A stretch of 16,361 nt of DNA from Clostridia bacterium (GCA_017461825.1 JAFTXB010000291.1:1-16361), one strand, 5' to 3'. Counted from the stretch's first letter, positions 6,825 through 14,280 are shown. Notes: generated by a model from the sequence alone, not told the origin. Numbers and translations are program-made.

Positions 6825-9593
6825 TCAATAATCAACCCCGAAAAGGGCTGCAAGCGCTGTCAGCGATTGCTTGGTTTCTTCGGTGGGGTTTTCTGCGTAA
6901 GAAGCATCCAATGCCTCGACAAACTCCGTATATTCGTCGGAACCCTCATTGAGCTTACGGCCGAGATCAAAAGCATCCTTCTTTTCCTCCAAAACCGAAC
7001 CGTTTTCATCCAACAAATTCTCTCTCAGCGAATGTGTGACCGACTTAGATGCCATAAAGGTTTCAACGGTCTCGGTAGCGGATGGCAGAACGCCCTCTCT
7101 TTCGCTATCGGAAAAGAGCTGTTTGCCCGACGAATGAGAATTTGCCGAAATTGCGATATCGAGCACTTGGTTGAGCGCCTGTGCCTCCGCCTCGGGATTT
7201 TCGAGATCATTATCCGCCATATAACCGAACGTATCGGACAGAAGATCAGCCGATGTTTCCGAATACTTGGACGAAACACCGTAATCTTCAATTCGCTCGG
7301 GTGTTACATATACCTCAAGCATACCAGCGCTTTGCGGATTGAGATTTTCAACCAATTTAACAAGCTCTTCTTCACTCGCGCTGTTTCCGTTTTTGCCAAC
7401 CTCGGTAAGAACGGTAACACTTTGCGCAATTGAAACAAAAGTTTCTTTATAATTGACATCGCCGTCGGTGGCTTTATTTGCCATATCGGTAGCGTCACGC
7501 AAAGAGAGTTTGGCAGTATCACGCACGGTTTTGGATTGTAAAACCGCGGTAAAGAGCATAGCCGTCTTTTCCTCTCCGTAGATCTCGCCGGTCTTGAGCG
7601 AGTCCAAAACGGCTCCCACCGTTTCGGCAATGTCTATGAGCTCAGGGTCTTTTCCGTCCTTGCCCGCAAGCAGGTCTTCAACAGCAGCAAAGATTGAATC
7701 TATCGCCTCTGCCTCACTTTGCAGGGTTTCGGAATTCAGTTTTTGAACAGCCTCATCGGGATCGATCAAAAGGTCTTCCAACGTAACATAATCGGTATGA
7801 AAGAAGTTGATCGAAGACAAGGAAGCCAGATCAACAAGTGTATTTTCTGTAATAGGAGCGGAAAGACGAATCTCTCTCAAAAAGTCAGCAACACCGCTGT
7901 CATCATCCTCGGCAAAGTGTTCCAGTAACAGAGCTGTTACCTCTCGTTCAAAAGAATCGCCCTCAGACAAATGTGAAATTGCTTCAAGAGTTTTTCCAAG
8001 CACAACCGCACCGCACTTTGCATGTTCCTCTTGAGTCATATTGGTATAAATGCTTGAAGTAGTATCCTCTTCAATTTGCGGGGTTTCGATGACCCTGACC
8101 GAATAGGCCTTAAAGAATACAATCACATCGTCGACCGTGAGTGTATCGGACTTGGATGCCTTCATCAAATCGCGGTCCATTGCAACCGCAACAACATCGG
8201 CAATACCGCTCGGAATATCAAGCCCATTTTCTTCAAAAATATTGTCCAAATAAGTAGACAACCGCTCGATACGCGCCTTATCGTCACCGATACTGTTCAC
8301 ATTCCCTATTGCATCTATCAAATCTTCGAAAACAGAATGATATACTGCTTCCTTATCTTTGGGAACCGCAAGTGTCAAAGCAACGGAACGTACACCCATA
8401 TTGGTAATTTGAGGAATGAGGATCTTCATACTGCTGTTTTCACCAACCGCTATAATCAGATCCTTCATGATCCCGCTTTTACTCAATGCGGAAATCAGAG
8501 CGTCGGTATCCTTGATCTTTGCAAAAATTTCATGATTGGCAAGCGATGCGACCATATCGGCAACCGTTCGGATATCTCTTTGCAACGCCGGATAATTTCT
8601 CGCATCTGCATGCAGGATACGTATAAGAGCAGTGAGAAATTCTTCTGTTACTTCGCCCACCTCTCCTTCAGGCACAGGTCTTTCGATCCCGATAAATGCC
8701 TGACCGTTCAGCCATGCATCGGTGGCACCGTATATGATCTCGCCCGCAATCGCCGGGAGGAGCACAGAGTCCTCAAACGAATCGGAAATGGCGACAATGA
8801 CCACTGCCTCATCAGAACTGTACTCGGTAAAATCGGTTTTTGTCAACCGTGCGATATTGCAAGCAAATGCCGCAACCGAATCGATCTCCTCTCCAAGATG
8901 TGTTCTGACATTTCCAATCTTAAAATCGGTAACAAGGCAGGTCAATCCCTTGCCGCCCAAAGTGCGGTAGACCTTGAGAATAGCACCATCGTTCATGGGG
9001 CGCACCGTGTCATCCAGAACGGTTTGCATGATCTCTTCACCGTCCTCATCCACCACGTTGGTCTCAAGAACTGCGTCCATTACCTCCGGAGCAAAATCCA
9101 AATAAGCCGATACAGGCATCAAAAGAATCACAACGGTTACAATGCCCTGCACCGCTCCCCACACCAGCGCGCGCGGCAAACGAAACTTTGCCTTTTCATT
9201 GTGTGTACGTAAAGAATCGCCAAATATCAAGGTGATCACCAAATAGATCACCCACGTAACAAACATGCAAATCAAAAAGAGCACAAATGTGACCAACGGA
9301 GCGATCAATGAAGTAAGGCACTTAAGAATGATTTCGTTAAGTGTGGGTGAAATTTCAAGAAAACTCTTGATCTCATCCTGCCCTTGATCCCGCAGCCACG
9401 GCAGAATGGCATCAGTAAACTCTTGAGAAGTCAGCGTGCTCTTGAAAAACAAGGTCACACACACAGCAATGACAGCACTCACCAAAATGCAAATACCTCT
9501 GATGCGGGATTTTGAAAGTCCGCGCAAAAAGGCAAAGAGGATATTTACCGCAAGTATCACCACAACGGCAAGCACGAGAAGTAAATTGCCCAT
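6825..9593 (-). CDS. Large membrane protein with CvpA-like N-terminus and long acidic helical domain
   Basis: 922 residues. AAGGAG lies ten bases before the ATG. The first 165 residues contain four to five hydrophobic segments (about 4-24, 32-50, 86-124, 141-163), and the order and spacing resemble colicin-V-production (CvpA) proteins. Residues 165-922 are hydrophilic, acidic and predicted mostly alpha-helical, with many leucine-rich amphipathic stretches. I recognise no enzyme motif, metal site or repeat there. CvpA itself is about 160-180 residues, so the extra 750 are unusual. It is monocistronic, behind two promoters and followed by a terminator. It could be a scaffold, an envelope-tethered structural protein or a cell-division-associated protein; no function can be assigned. 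Confidence 0.75.
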   Translation of the reverse strand: MGNLLLVLAVVVILAVNILFAFLRGLSKSRIRGICILVSAVIAVCVTLFFKSTLTSQEFTDAILPWLRDQGQDEIKSFLEISPTLNEIILKCLTSLIAPLVTFVLFLICMFVTWVIYLVITLIFGDSLRTHNEKAKFRLPRALVWGAVQGIVTVVILLMPVSAYLDFAPEVMDAVLETNVVDEDGEEIMQTVLDDTVRPMNDGAILKVYRTLGGKGLTCLVTDFKIGNVRTHLGEEIDSVAAFACNIARLTKTDFTEYSSDEAVVIVAISDSFEDSVLLPAIAGEIIYGATDAWLNGQAFIGIERPVPEGEVGEVTEEFLTALIRILHADARNYPALQRDIRTVADMVASLANHEIFAKIKDTDALISALSKSGIMKDLIIAVGENSSMKILIPQITNMGVRSVALTLAVPKDKEAVYHSVFEDLIDAIGNVNSIGDDKARIERLSTYLDNIFEENGLDIPSGIADVVAVAMDRDLMKASKSDTLTVDDVIVFFKAYSVRVIETPQIEEDTTSSIYTNMTQEEHAKCGAVVLGKTLEAISHLSEGDSFEREVTALLLEHFAEDDDSGVADFLREIRLSAPITENTLVDLASLSSINFFHTDYVTLEDLLIDPDEAVQKLNSETLQSEAEAIDSIFAAVEDLLAGKDGKDPELIDIAETVGAVLDSLKTGEIYGEEKTAMLFTAVLQSKTVRDTAKLSLRDATDMANKATDGDVNYKETFVSIAQSVTVLTEVGKNGNSASEEELVKLVENLNPQSAGMLEVYVTPERIEDYGVSSKYSETSADLLSDTFGYMADNDLENPEAEAQALNQVLDIAISANSHSSGKQLFSDSEREGVLPSATETVETFMASKSVTHSLRENLLDENGSVLEEKKDAFDLGRKLNEGSDEYTEFVEALDASYAENPTEETKQSLTALAALFGVDY

Positions 9594-9651
9594 GACTTAT
9601 TTCTCCTTTTTCAAACTATCTTTCTGTTCAATCATTTGTCATATATAAGTA

Positions 9652-9680
9652 ATAGTACCATATTTTTATGAAAATGTCAA
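9652..9680 (-). promoter_or_regulatory. Proximal sigma-A promoter of the 922-residue protein gene
   Basis: On the minus strand, TTGACA (9680-9675), 17 bp, TACTAT (9657-9652). The -35 is perfect and the -10 has two mismatches. The ATG is 59 bp downstream. Confidence 0.75.
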
Positions 9681-9685
9681 GCCCT

Positions 9686-9714
9686 ATTATAAAATTGTAA
9701 CAACCAAATGACAA
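9686..9714 (-). promoter_or_regulatory. Distal sigma-A promoter of the 922-residue protein gene
   Basis: On the minus strand, TTGTCA (9714-9709), 17 bp, TATAAT (9691-9686), five bases upstream of the proximal -35. One start would fall inside the other promoter's spacer, so the two may interfere or be used under different conditions. No terminator is visible between the exonuclease stop (9735) and this promoter. Confidence 0.65.
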
Positions 9715-9734
9715 AAATCAACAAAATGTGAGGA

Positions 9735-10418
9735 TTACGCCGGTGCCAATGTAGAATTCGACGCTTTTTTTGCCCCGGATCTTCGCCTTCCGCCACGCGG
9801 TCTCCTACGCCGAGCACCCGCTTGTTTTGCTCTCCGAGGTTTTTCCTTTACAACCGACTCCCCAACACATTCGGGATAAGCATCAACCATCATTTCAGAA
9901 TCAACATGCTTTGCTTCACAAACAGCGCGCATCAGCATCATTGTAGCATACGCATCTCCATCGCTGCGGTGCTGATTGTCCGGCGTTACTCCACACCAAG
10001 CCTTAACATATCCGCCAAGGCCGTGTGCCTCTTTGTGTTCTTCCATCATACGGCACAGGCGTTCGGTGTCAAAATGCCAAAAGGAGATCGGTTCAAGGTC
10101 GTAACGCTCACAATCTTTTTTTAACGCGCGCGTATCATTGCTAACCGAAAAGCCGACCGCAATATCTGCCTCGTCAAACAAAGCTTTGAGTTGCCCGTAA
10201 ACCTCCGGAAATTTCGGTGACGCTTCAACCGTCTCTATGGGATACGCTAAAATATTCTTTTTTACATAGTCATTCCATGTTGAATCGGGGTTGATCAAAA
10301 GATCAGTCATTGGATGCAAAATCTCAAAATTTTCATCGGTCATTAAATAACCGAAAGAATAGATCGAGCCGGGCACCTGCCCATTGGCAAACTCCATATC
10401 AAAAAACAGCAACTTCAT
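9735..10418 (-). CDS. DEDDh 3'-5' exonuclease (DnaQ/RNase T-like) with arginine-rich C-terminal tail
   Basis: 227 residues. The DEDD nuclease motifs are in order: ExoI D7-M-E9 (FFDMEF), ExoII around D95 (FSVSNDTRAL), ExoIII H150-x4-D155 (HRSDGDA), which makes it the DEDDh subtype. The expected reaction is Mg2+-dependent removal of nucleotides from DNA or RNA 3' ends. Residues 194-219 are very basic (RRAKQAGARRRRPRGGRRR core), beyond the nuclease fold, and probably bind nucleic acid. GGGAGGAG before the ATG supports the start. The promoter is at 10455-10483, divergent from the DeoR-family gene. Whether it acts on DNA or RNA cannot be told. Confidence 0.88.
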   Translation of the reverse strand: MKLLFFDMEFANGQVPGSIYSFGYLMTDENFEILHPMTDLLINPDSTWNDYVKKNILAYPIETVEASPKFPEVYGQLKALFDEADIAVGFSVSNDTRALKKDCERYDLEPISFWHFDTERLCRMMEEHKEAHGLGGYVKAWCGVTPDNQHRSDGDAYATMMLMRAVCEAKHVDSEMMVDAYPECVGESVVKEKPRRAKQAGARRRRPRGGRRRSGAKKASNSTLAPA

Positions 10419-10454
10419 AGAGGCAACTCCTCCCTCTTTTTCATAGATCGCATT

Positions 10455-10483
10455 ATTTTAGCACATTTTGCACGACAATTCAA
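10455..10483 (-). promoter_or_regulatory. Sigma-A promoter of the exonuclease gene
   Basis: On the minus strand, TTGAAT (10483-10478), 17 bp, TAAAAT (10460-10455). Divergent from the plus-strand promoter 72 bp away. Confidence 0.65.
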
Positions 10484-10554
10484 CTTTATTCTGTGAACAA
10501 AGCCTCAAAAAAACGTTTTTTTGATAAAAAAATAATAAAATTTTAAAAAAACTC

Positions 10555-10583
10555 TTTACAAAAGCCCTTTCATGCTTTATAAT
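10555..10583 (+). promoter_or_regulatory. Sigma-A promoter of the DeoR-family regulator
   Basis: TTTACA (10555-10560), 17 bp, TATAAT (10578-10583). It places the transcript start near 10590, which excludes an upstream in-frame ATG at 10572 as the start codon. Confidence 0.8.
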
Positions 10584-10597
10584 AAATGTGCAACAAA

Positions 10598-10611
10598 GCG
10601 CAACTTTGCGC
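10598..10611. promoter_or_regulatory. Inverted repeat GCGCAA-CT-TTGCGC at the regulator's transcript start
   Basis: Perfect 6-bp arms separated by 2 bp, 15 bp downstream of the -10 box. GCAAC and GCGCA motifs recur on either side (from 10590). It is a plausible autoregulatory operator for the DeoR-family protein, by position only. Confidence 0.35.
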
Positions 10612-10658
10612 AGATCCGAAAAACAAAAAAAGCGTTTTTTGCTTATTTGGAGGATAGT

Positions 10659-11411
10659 ATGTATAAATGTGAACGTGAAGACGAAATTATGTCATTGCTC
10701 AATGAAACCGAGTATGCCACTGTTGATTATCTTGCAAAAAAGATGAATATCAGCTCGTCCAGTATTCGAAGAGACCTTAAAAATTTGGAGGAGCGTGGAC
10801 TTGTAAACCGTAGCTACGGTGGCGTAAAGCTTGCCGAAGCCACAGGAAAGCGGATTCCCTTTACTCTGCGCAGTCACGAAAACAGCCCCCAAAAAAAGCA
10901 GATCGCCAAAGCGGCTGTTTCACTGATCAATGTGGGGGACGTGGTGTTTTTGGACGGTTCGAGCAGTGCCTACTTTGTTGCGGAGCTTCTCCCTGCTATC
11001 AGCGGTGTTACGGTTGTAACCAACAGTGTGGATATCATGAGCTGTCTGTCGCGTTATGACATTAAAGCTTACTGCACGGGAGGAAATCTTTCCCCCGAAA
11101 ACAAAGGCGTGTTGGTAGGTGGATGCGCGCAGGACTTCTTGCGCAAGATGCGTGCCGATGTTGCCATCTTTTCGGTACAGTCGGTCAATGCGGACGGAGA
11201 CTTTTTCGATTGTTATTCCGAAGAGGTCACGATACGCAACATCATGATGCAAAATGCCCGTCGGCGTATTCTGCTTTGTGACAGCAGCAAATGGAATCGC
11301 ACATCGATCTTTTACCAAGGAAACGTGCGCGATATCGACTATGTAATATCCGATCAAGACCTCAACAAGCTCTTTACCGATCCCACCCCCGAAAAATACA
11401 TATTGGCATAA
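10659..11411 (+). CDS. DeoR-family transcriptional regulator
   Basis: 250 residues, the standard DeoR/GlpR length. N-terminal winged HTH at about 6-58 (TVDYLAKKMNISSSSIRRDLKNLEERGLVNRSYGG) with the typical SSSIRRDL recognition helix. The C-terminal sugar-phosphate sensor fold (DeoRC, about 74-235) includes GDVVFLDGSSSAYFVAELL, VVTNSVDIM, the TGG loop and ILLCDSSKWN. Such regulators usually respond to phosphorylated sugars. The start at 10659 has GGAGG five bases upstream; the longer reading from 10572 would begin before the transcript start. No sugar-catabolic gene is adjacent, so the target is unknown. A strong terminator follows. Confidence 0.92.
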   Translation: MYKCEREDEIMSLLNETEYATVDYLAKKMNISSSSIRRDLKNLEERGLVNRSYGGVKLAEATGKRIPFTLRSHENSPQKKQIAKAAVSLINVGDVVFLDGSSSAYFVAELLPAISGVTVVTNSVDIMSCLSRYDIKAYCTGGNLSPENKGVLVGGCAQDFLRKMRADVAIFSVQSVNADGDFFDCYSEEVTIRNIMMQNARRRILLCDSSKWNRTSIFYQGNVRDIDYVISDQDLNKLFTDPTPEKYILA

Positions 11412-11415
11412 AATC

Positions 11416-11456
11416 AGCCCGTCTTGCAAACACGCAGGACGGGCTTTTGCTTTTTT
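11416..11456 (+). terminator. Strong intrinsic terminator of the DeoR-family gene, probably bidirectional
   Basis: 12-bp stem (11416-11427 with 11434-11445, one G-U pair), loop AAACAC, then TTTTGCTTTTTT on the plus strand. On the minus strand the stem is followed by GATTTTAT, so it can also stop transcripts of the converging MerR operon. Confidence 0.88.
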
Positions 11457-11460
11457 GTCA

Positions 11461-11484
11461 GAAAACTTTTTGAAAAAAGTTTTC
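11461..11484. repeat. Hairpin GAAAACTTTTT / AAAAAGTTTTC after the terminator
   Basis: Perfect 11-bp arms (11461-11471 and 11474-11484), immediately beyond the DeoR terminator and followed by CTTTCAAAAACTT. A back-up terminator or a dispersed intergenic repeat are both possible. The intergenic region to 11591 shows nothing else except a short palindrome at 11565-11579. Confidence 0.45.
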
Positions 11485-11591
11485 CGACACCTTTCAAAAA
11501 CTTATTAAAAGACGTATGTAGATATTGTATGAAGTTTGTTCTGTCCCGTATTTTCAGCTGTTTTTTTACTATTAGTAAATATTCACTTATA

Positions 11592-12047
11592 CTATTTGAA
11601 TTTTCCAAGTGATTCCTTTTTCTTCTGCTCCTCCAATTCGTGGCTCTCCTGCTTCATGCGAGCTTGAAATGACTTGCTGTGGCACAAACGAAAAAAGACA
11701 GCTCCACCCGTAAATGCGATCATAAATACAAGCACCGACAAAAGCGTTTTGACAAGCGTTGAAAAGAAGAAGACCATCGGCAAAAACAGAGGGATACAAA
11801 TGCGATACGATCGGCTCATGTAAAGTGACAGGTTCTCCCACTCGTCGTCGTTCAAATCTGTTGTATTACAGGTGTTAAAGTCATGCTTGCTTCTGTTTTT
11901 ATAAAAATATGCCGACTGAAAAATCGTTAATCCAAGCAAAAACAGCGGAACCGCCGATGCTGCTGTGAGATTGATATGTGCGCGAAAAAAGATCAAGGCA
12001 ATTATATTGAAAAGAACGGTTACAGCATAATAAAAGATGTGCCCCAC
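11592..12047 (-). CDS. Four-pass membrane protein of the MerR operon, unknown function
   Basis: 151 residues if started at GTG 12047. An AAAGGAGG lies nine bases before this GTG, whereas the upstream in-frame ATG (12068) and TTG (12107) lack a good site and overlap the preceding gene. Hydrophobic segments are at about 5-21, 28-48, 80-98 and 101-120. Between segments 2 and 3 lies a polar loop with NDDEWENLSLYMSRSYR, and the C-terminal 30 residues are highly charged (SKSFQARMKQESHELEEQKKK). The start is four bases after the stop of the 51-residue gene, and the ribosome site lies inside that gene, so translation is coupled. No family recognised; location in the operon suggests it is controlled by the MerR-type protein. 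Confidence 0.7.
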   Translation of the reverse strand: MGHIFYYAVTVLFNIIALIFFRAHINLTAASAVPLFLLGLTIFQSAYFYKNRSKHDFNTCNTTDLNDDEWENLSLYMSRSYRICIPLFLPMVFFFSTLVKTLLSVLVFMIAFTGGAVFFRLCHSKSFQARMKQESHELEEQKKKESLGKFK

Positions 12048-12051
12048 GCGG

Positions 12052-12207
12052 TCAATCCTCCTTTTCATGAACATTGCGACGTTTTTTTGCATACCGAAGC
12101 CGCACAATAATCAAAGGAAGGATGATCCCCAATAGAACAAACAGAATCACCACTACCGGAGAAACTCCGTTTTCCAACAACCAATCCTCAATGTAAAAGT
12201 TTTTCAT
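12052..12207 (-). CDS. 51-residue single-pass membrane protein
   Basis: Starts MKNFYIEDWLLENG and ends RRNVHEKED. One hydrophobic segment covers about residues 16-35 (SPVVVILFVLLGIILPLIIV), followed by a strongly basic stretch (RLRYAKKRR), giving a predicted N-out/C-in protein by the positive-inside rule. Its ATG overlaps the stop codon of the MerR-family gene (ATGA), with GGGAG nine bases upstream, and its 3' end carries the ribosome binding site of the next gene. Both couplings argue it is really translated. It resembles small subunits of membrane complexes, but no family is recognised. Confidence 0.75.
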   Translation of the reverse strand: MKNFYIEDWLLENGVSPVVVILFVLLGIILPLIIVRLRYAKKRRNVHEKED

Positions 12208-12902
12208 ATCAAATTGCTCCCTTCCGCGTCATAGGTCAGCCAAAAGCCCGACACTTGGTGCTCGGTAAATACAAATTGTACGATCGCCCTGCCCTTTTCA
12301 TATTGCAAGACGACAAAAACAGAGTCGTTTTTGCGTTCTGTTTTTTCCACAGCCTCAAAAGTGCCTAACGGATCCACATGCTCATGCCATGCGTACCGCA
12401 GAATACTGGGCGGCATATAGGATGCAATACGCTTTCCGAAATAATGATGCGTCGTTTCAAAATCCTCACGCAAAAAAGAGTTGACGCACAGCTTTGCCAC
12501 CGAAAAATCGGCTTCATCGATGGCAGTTGTCCTATCATCCCGAAAAAGTGAGGAATCAAAAATATCCTTGTCTGCATCTATACAGACCAAGACCTTTTCC
12601 AGCAGTGCGATCCTTTTGCGCATCTCCGCGGCACGCGAAGCGAGATACACCCTCTGCTCCCGCAGAATCGCGCCTACGTCGGCACCGTCCGTAAGGATCG
12701 AACGTATCACCCCGAGCGGCAGATCCAACCGTTTGAGAAAAAGGATCTTCTCCAATCGTTCGCACTCGGCAGCATCAAAGGCGCGAATCGCACCCGATCC
12801 AACACGCACGCTGGATAACAACCCTTGGTCCTCCCAATGTCGGAGTGTGCGCGAACTGACCCCAAAGCGTCGGCAAAGCTCTTGAATTTTGATCGGCTCC
12901 AT
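12204..12902 (-). CDS. MerR-family regulator with C-terminal DUF3887/NTF2-like domain
   Basis: 232 residues. MerR winged HTH at about 3-70 (IKIQELCRRFGVSSRTLRHWEDQGLL, then the wing RVGSGAIRAFDA). A helix at about 76-110 is the usual antiparallel dimer coiled coil. Residues about 131-226 (AKLCVNSFLREDFETTHHYF through IVQFVFTEHQVSGFWL) resemble DUF3887, a small NTF2-like domain more often found in exported proteins. It presumably serves as the ligand-sensing domain. No cysteine pair typical of metal-sensing MerR proteins is placed after the coiled coil. The promoter has the 19-bp spacer with palindrome expected for its own binding. It is first in a three-gene coupled operon with two membrane proteins. 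MerR call strong; DUF3887 call from pattern only. Confidence 0.85.
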   Translation of the reverse strand: MEPIKIQELCRRFGVSSRTLRHWEDQGLLSSVRVGSGAIRAFDAAECERLEKILFLKRLDLPLGVIRSILTDGADVGAILREQRVYLASRAAEMRKRIALLEKVLVCIDADKDIFDSSLFRDDRTTAIDEADFSVAKLCVNSFLREDFETTHHYFGKRIASYMPPSILRYAWHEHVDPLGTFEAVEKTERKNDSVFVVLQYEKGRAIVQFVFTEHQVSGFWLTYDAEGSNLI

Positions 12903-12926
12903 ATTCTCGCCCCTTTCATCACCTAT

Positions 12927-12957
12927 ATTATACCACTTGACGCCGCGTCAATGTCAA
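12927..12957 (-). promoter_or_regulatory. MerR-type promoter with 19-bp spacer and palindromic operator
   Basis: On the minus strand, TTGACA (12957-12952) and TATAAT (12932-12927) are both perfect but separated by 19 bp, two more than optimal. The spacer contains TTGACGC-C-GCGTCAA (12937-12951), a perfect 7-1-7 palindrome. Over-long spacers with a centred dyad are the hallmark of promoters activated by DNA-distorting MerR regulators, and the adjacent gene encodes one. Confidence 0.88.
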
Positions 12958-12984
12958 TAGTTTTTTGAAAGATTTTTATTCAAT

Positions 12985-14280
12985 TTATTCAATGCAAAAT
13001 ACAGCATAAAGAGGAACCGATTTAATGTTATTTTCAAAACCGAAATTCTTTTGCGAAATGCGAATGGAATATGTCGGCTTGAAGCGATCTACATATACGC
13101 CGAGACTTCTTGACCGATTGTTGATCTTTGCTTTGACTTCAATCGGTATAATATCATTCCCAAGACGTGTGATAAAATCCACCTCTGCTTGACTGCCGCT
13201 CGTCCAATAATAGAGACTCAATCTATTCGTAATCAACTGATTAAATACATAGTTCTCGGTAAGCCCACCCTTGAAATTGTCTAACAACGGATTTTCACCC
13301 AAGATATCCTCATAATGAATATCTTGACTTGCGCCGCACAATCCAACATCATTCATATAAAACTTAAAATCGGACAACGAGCGATAAGCGTTCATCGGTA
13401 GCATGATCTGTTCGATGCGATAGTTCTGACTTGCAATACCGGCAAGGCAAAGCCATTCAATCGCCCCTTCGAACTCGGAGGCTCTGCCACCTTGCTTTAT
13501 ATTTTTATATTGAAATTTTTTATTTTCCTTTGCAAGCTGTGTGCTGATATTCTTATACACGATCCGAGTTTTTGGAATCTCGCTCTGTTTGTTATACTTT
13601 CCCATATCATTTTGATAGGATTCAAGGATCGTTTGCTGAATGATGCGAACAAGCTCGGGGTTGCGGTTCTTTCCAAATTCCTCTACAGCCTCGGGCATAC
13701 CGCCGATAAACAGATATTCCTTGTAATAGTCAAGTGCTCTTTCATGAAAAGCACTGTCAAGGGGTGCATTATGCACATAGCAGTCACGAATCATATCAAC
13801 CAACCCCTGTTCACCTCTTGCCTTCAGATATTCCTCAAAGTCAAGCGGATAAAGGGTCATAAACTGAACCTTTCCTACCGGAAAAGAAAAATTTTCCCTA
13901 TTGACTGAAACGCCGAGCAAAGAACCGAGCGCGATAATATGATAGTTATTTGCTTCCTCGTTAAAATATTTCAGCGAGGTGATCGCCTCCGGACACGCTT
14001 GGATCTCGTCAAAAATGATCAAGGTGTTTTCGGGAAAGATCTCTCTTCTCTTATACAATGCCAATTTTTTGAGAATTGTCTCGGGATTCAGAGTCTTGAA
14101 AAAATCGTGAAGTCCTGTGTCCTTTTCAAAATTGCAATAAATACTGTTAGAATATTCCCTTCCTGCAAAATAATTTACAATATATGTTTTACCAACCTGC
14201 CTTGCCCCTTGCAAGATCAAAGGCTTTCGTTCAGCACTGTTCTTCCAAGCGAGCAGGTCTTTATATATCTTGCGTTCCAT
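12985..14280 (-). CDS. AAA ATPase with DUF4143 domain
   Basis: 431 residues from ATG 14280. AAAGGAGG sits seven bases upstream of it, and the earlier ATG at 14298 coincides with the expected transcript start, so 14280 is chosen. The AAA_14 domain has Walker A GARQVGKT (25-32), Walker B LIIFDE (87-92) and GSLLGVSV (119-126). The DUF4143 part (about 220-390) ends in SQAEVDFI...IPIEVKAK (E366, D368, E381, K383), resembling the PD-(D/E)XK-like core seen in this family. Such proteins are common and often dispensable in gut Clostridia and archaea, and their function is unsettled. By eye it is AT-richer than its neighbours, consistent with horizontal acquisition. No terminator is visible before the MerR promoter 28 bp downstream. 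Confidence 0.9.
   Translation of the reverse strand: MERKIYKDLLAWKNSAERKPLILQGARQVGKTYIVNYFAGREYSNSIYCNFEKDTGLHDFFKTLNPETILKKLALYKRREIFPENTLIIFDEIQACPEAITSLKYFNEEANNYHIIALGSLLGVSVNRENFSFPVGKVQFMTLYPLDFEEYLKARGEQGLVDMIRDCYVHNAPLDSAFHERALDYYKEYLFIGGMPEAVEEFGKNRNPELVRIIQQTILESYQNDMGKYNKQSEIPKTRIVYKNISTQLAKENKKFQYKNIKQGGRASEFEGAIEWLCLAGIASQNYRIEQIMLPMNAYRSLSDFKFYMNDVGLCGASQDIHYEDILGENPLLDNFKGGLTENYVFNQLITNRLSLYYWTSGSQAEVDFITRLGNDIIPIEVKAKINNRSRSLGVYVDRFKPTYSIRISQKNFGFENNIKSVPLYAVFCIE

Noticed and set aside
8076..9212. Plus-strand open frame of 378 codons opposite the 922-residue gene
   Set aside because: It has no recognisable domain, a histidine/isoleucine/asparagine-rich composition typical of antisense frames, and no ribosome site.
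10572..10658. N-terminal extension of the DeoR-family protein from an upstream ATG
   Set aside because: The ATG lies inside the promoter, before the expected transcript start, and the good ribosome site precedes 10659.
11565..11579. Palindrome TTTACTA-T-TAGTAAA as terminator of the MerR operon
   Set aside because: On the minus strand the stem is followed by A residues rather than T, and the stem is A/T-only; the hairpin at 11416-11445 is the better candidate.
12048..12107. Longer version of the four-pass membrane protein starting at TTG 12107
   Set aside because: It would overlap nearly the whole basic tail of the 51-residue gene and has no ribosome site, whereas GTG 12047 has AAAGGAGG at good distance.
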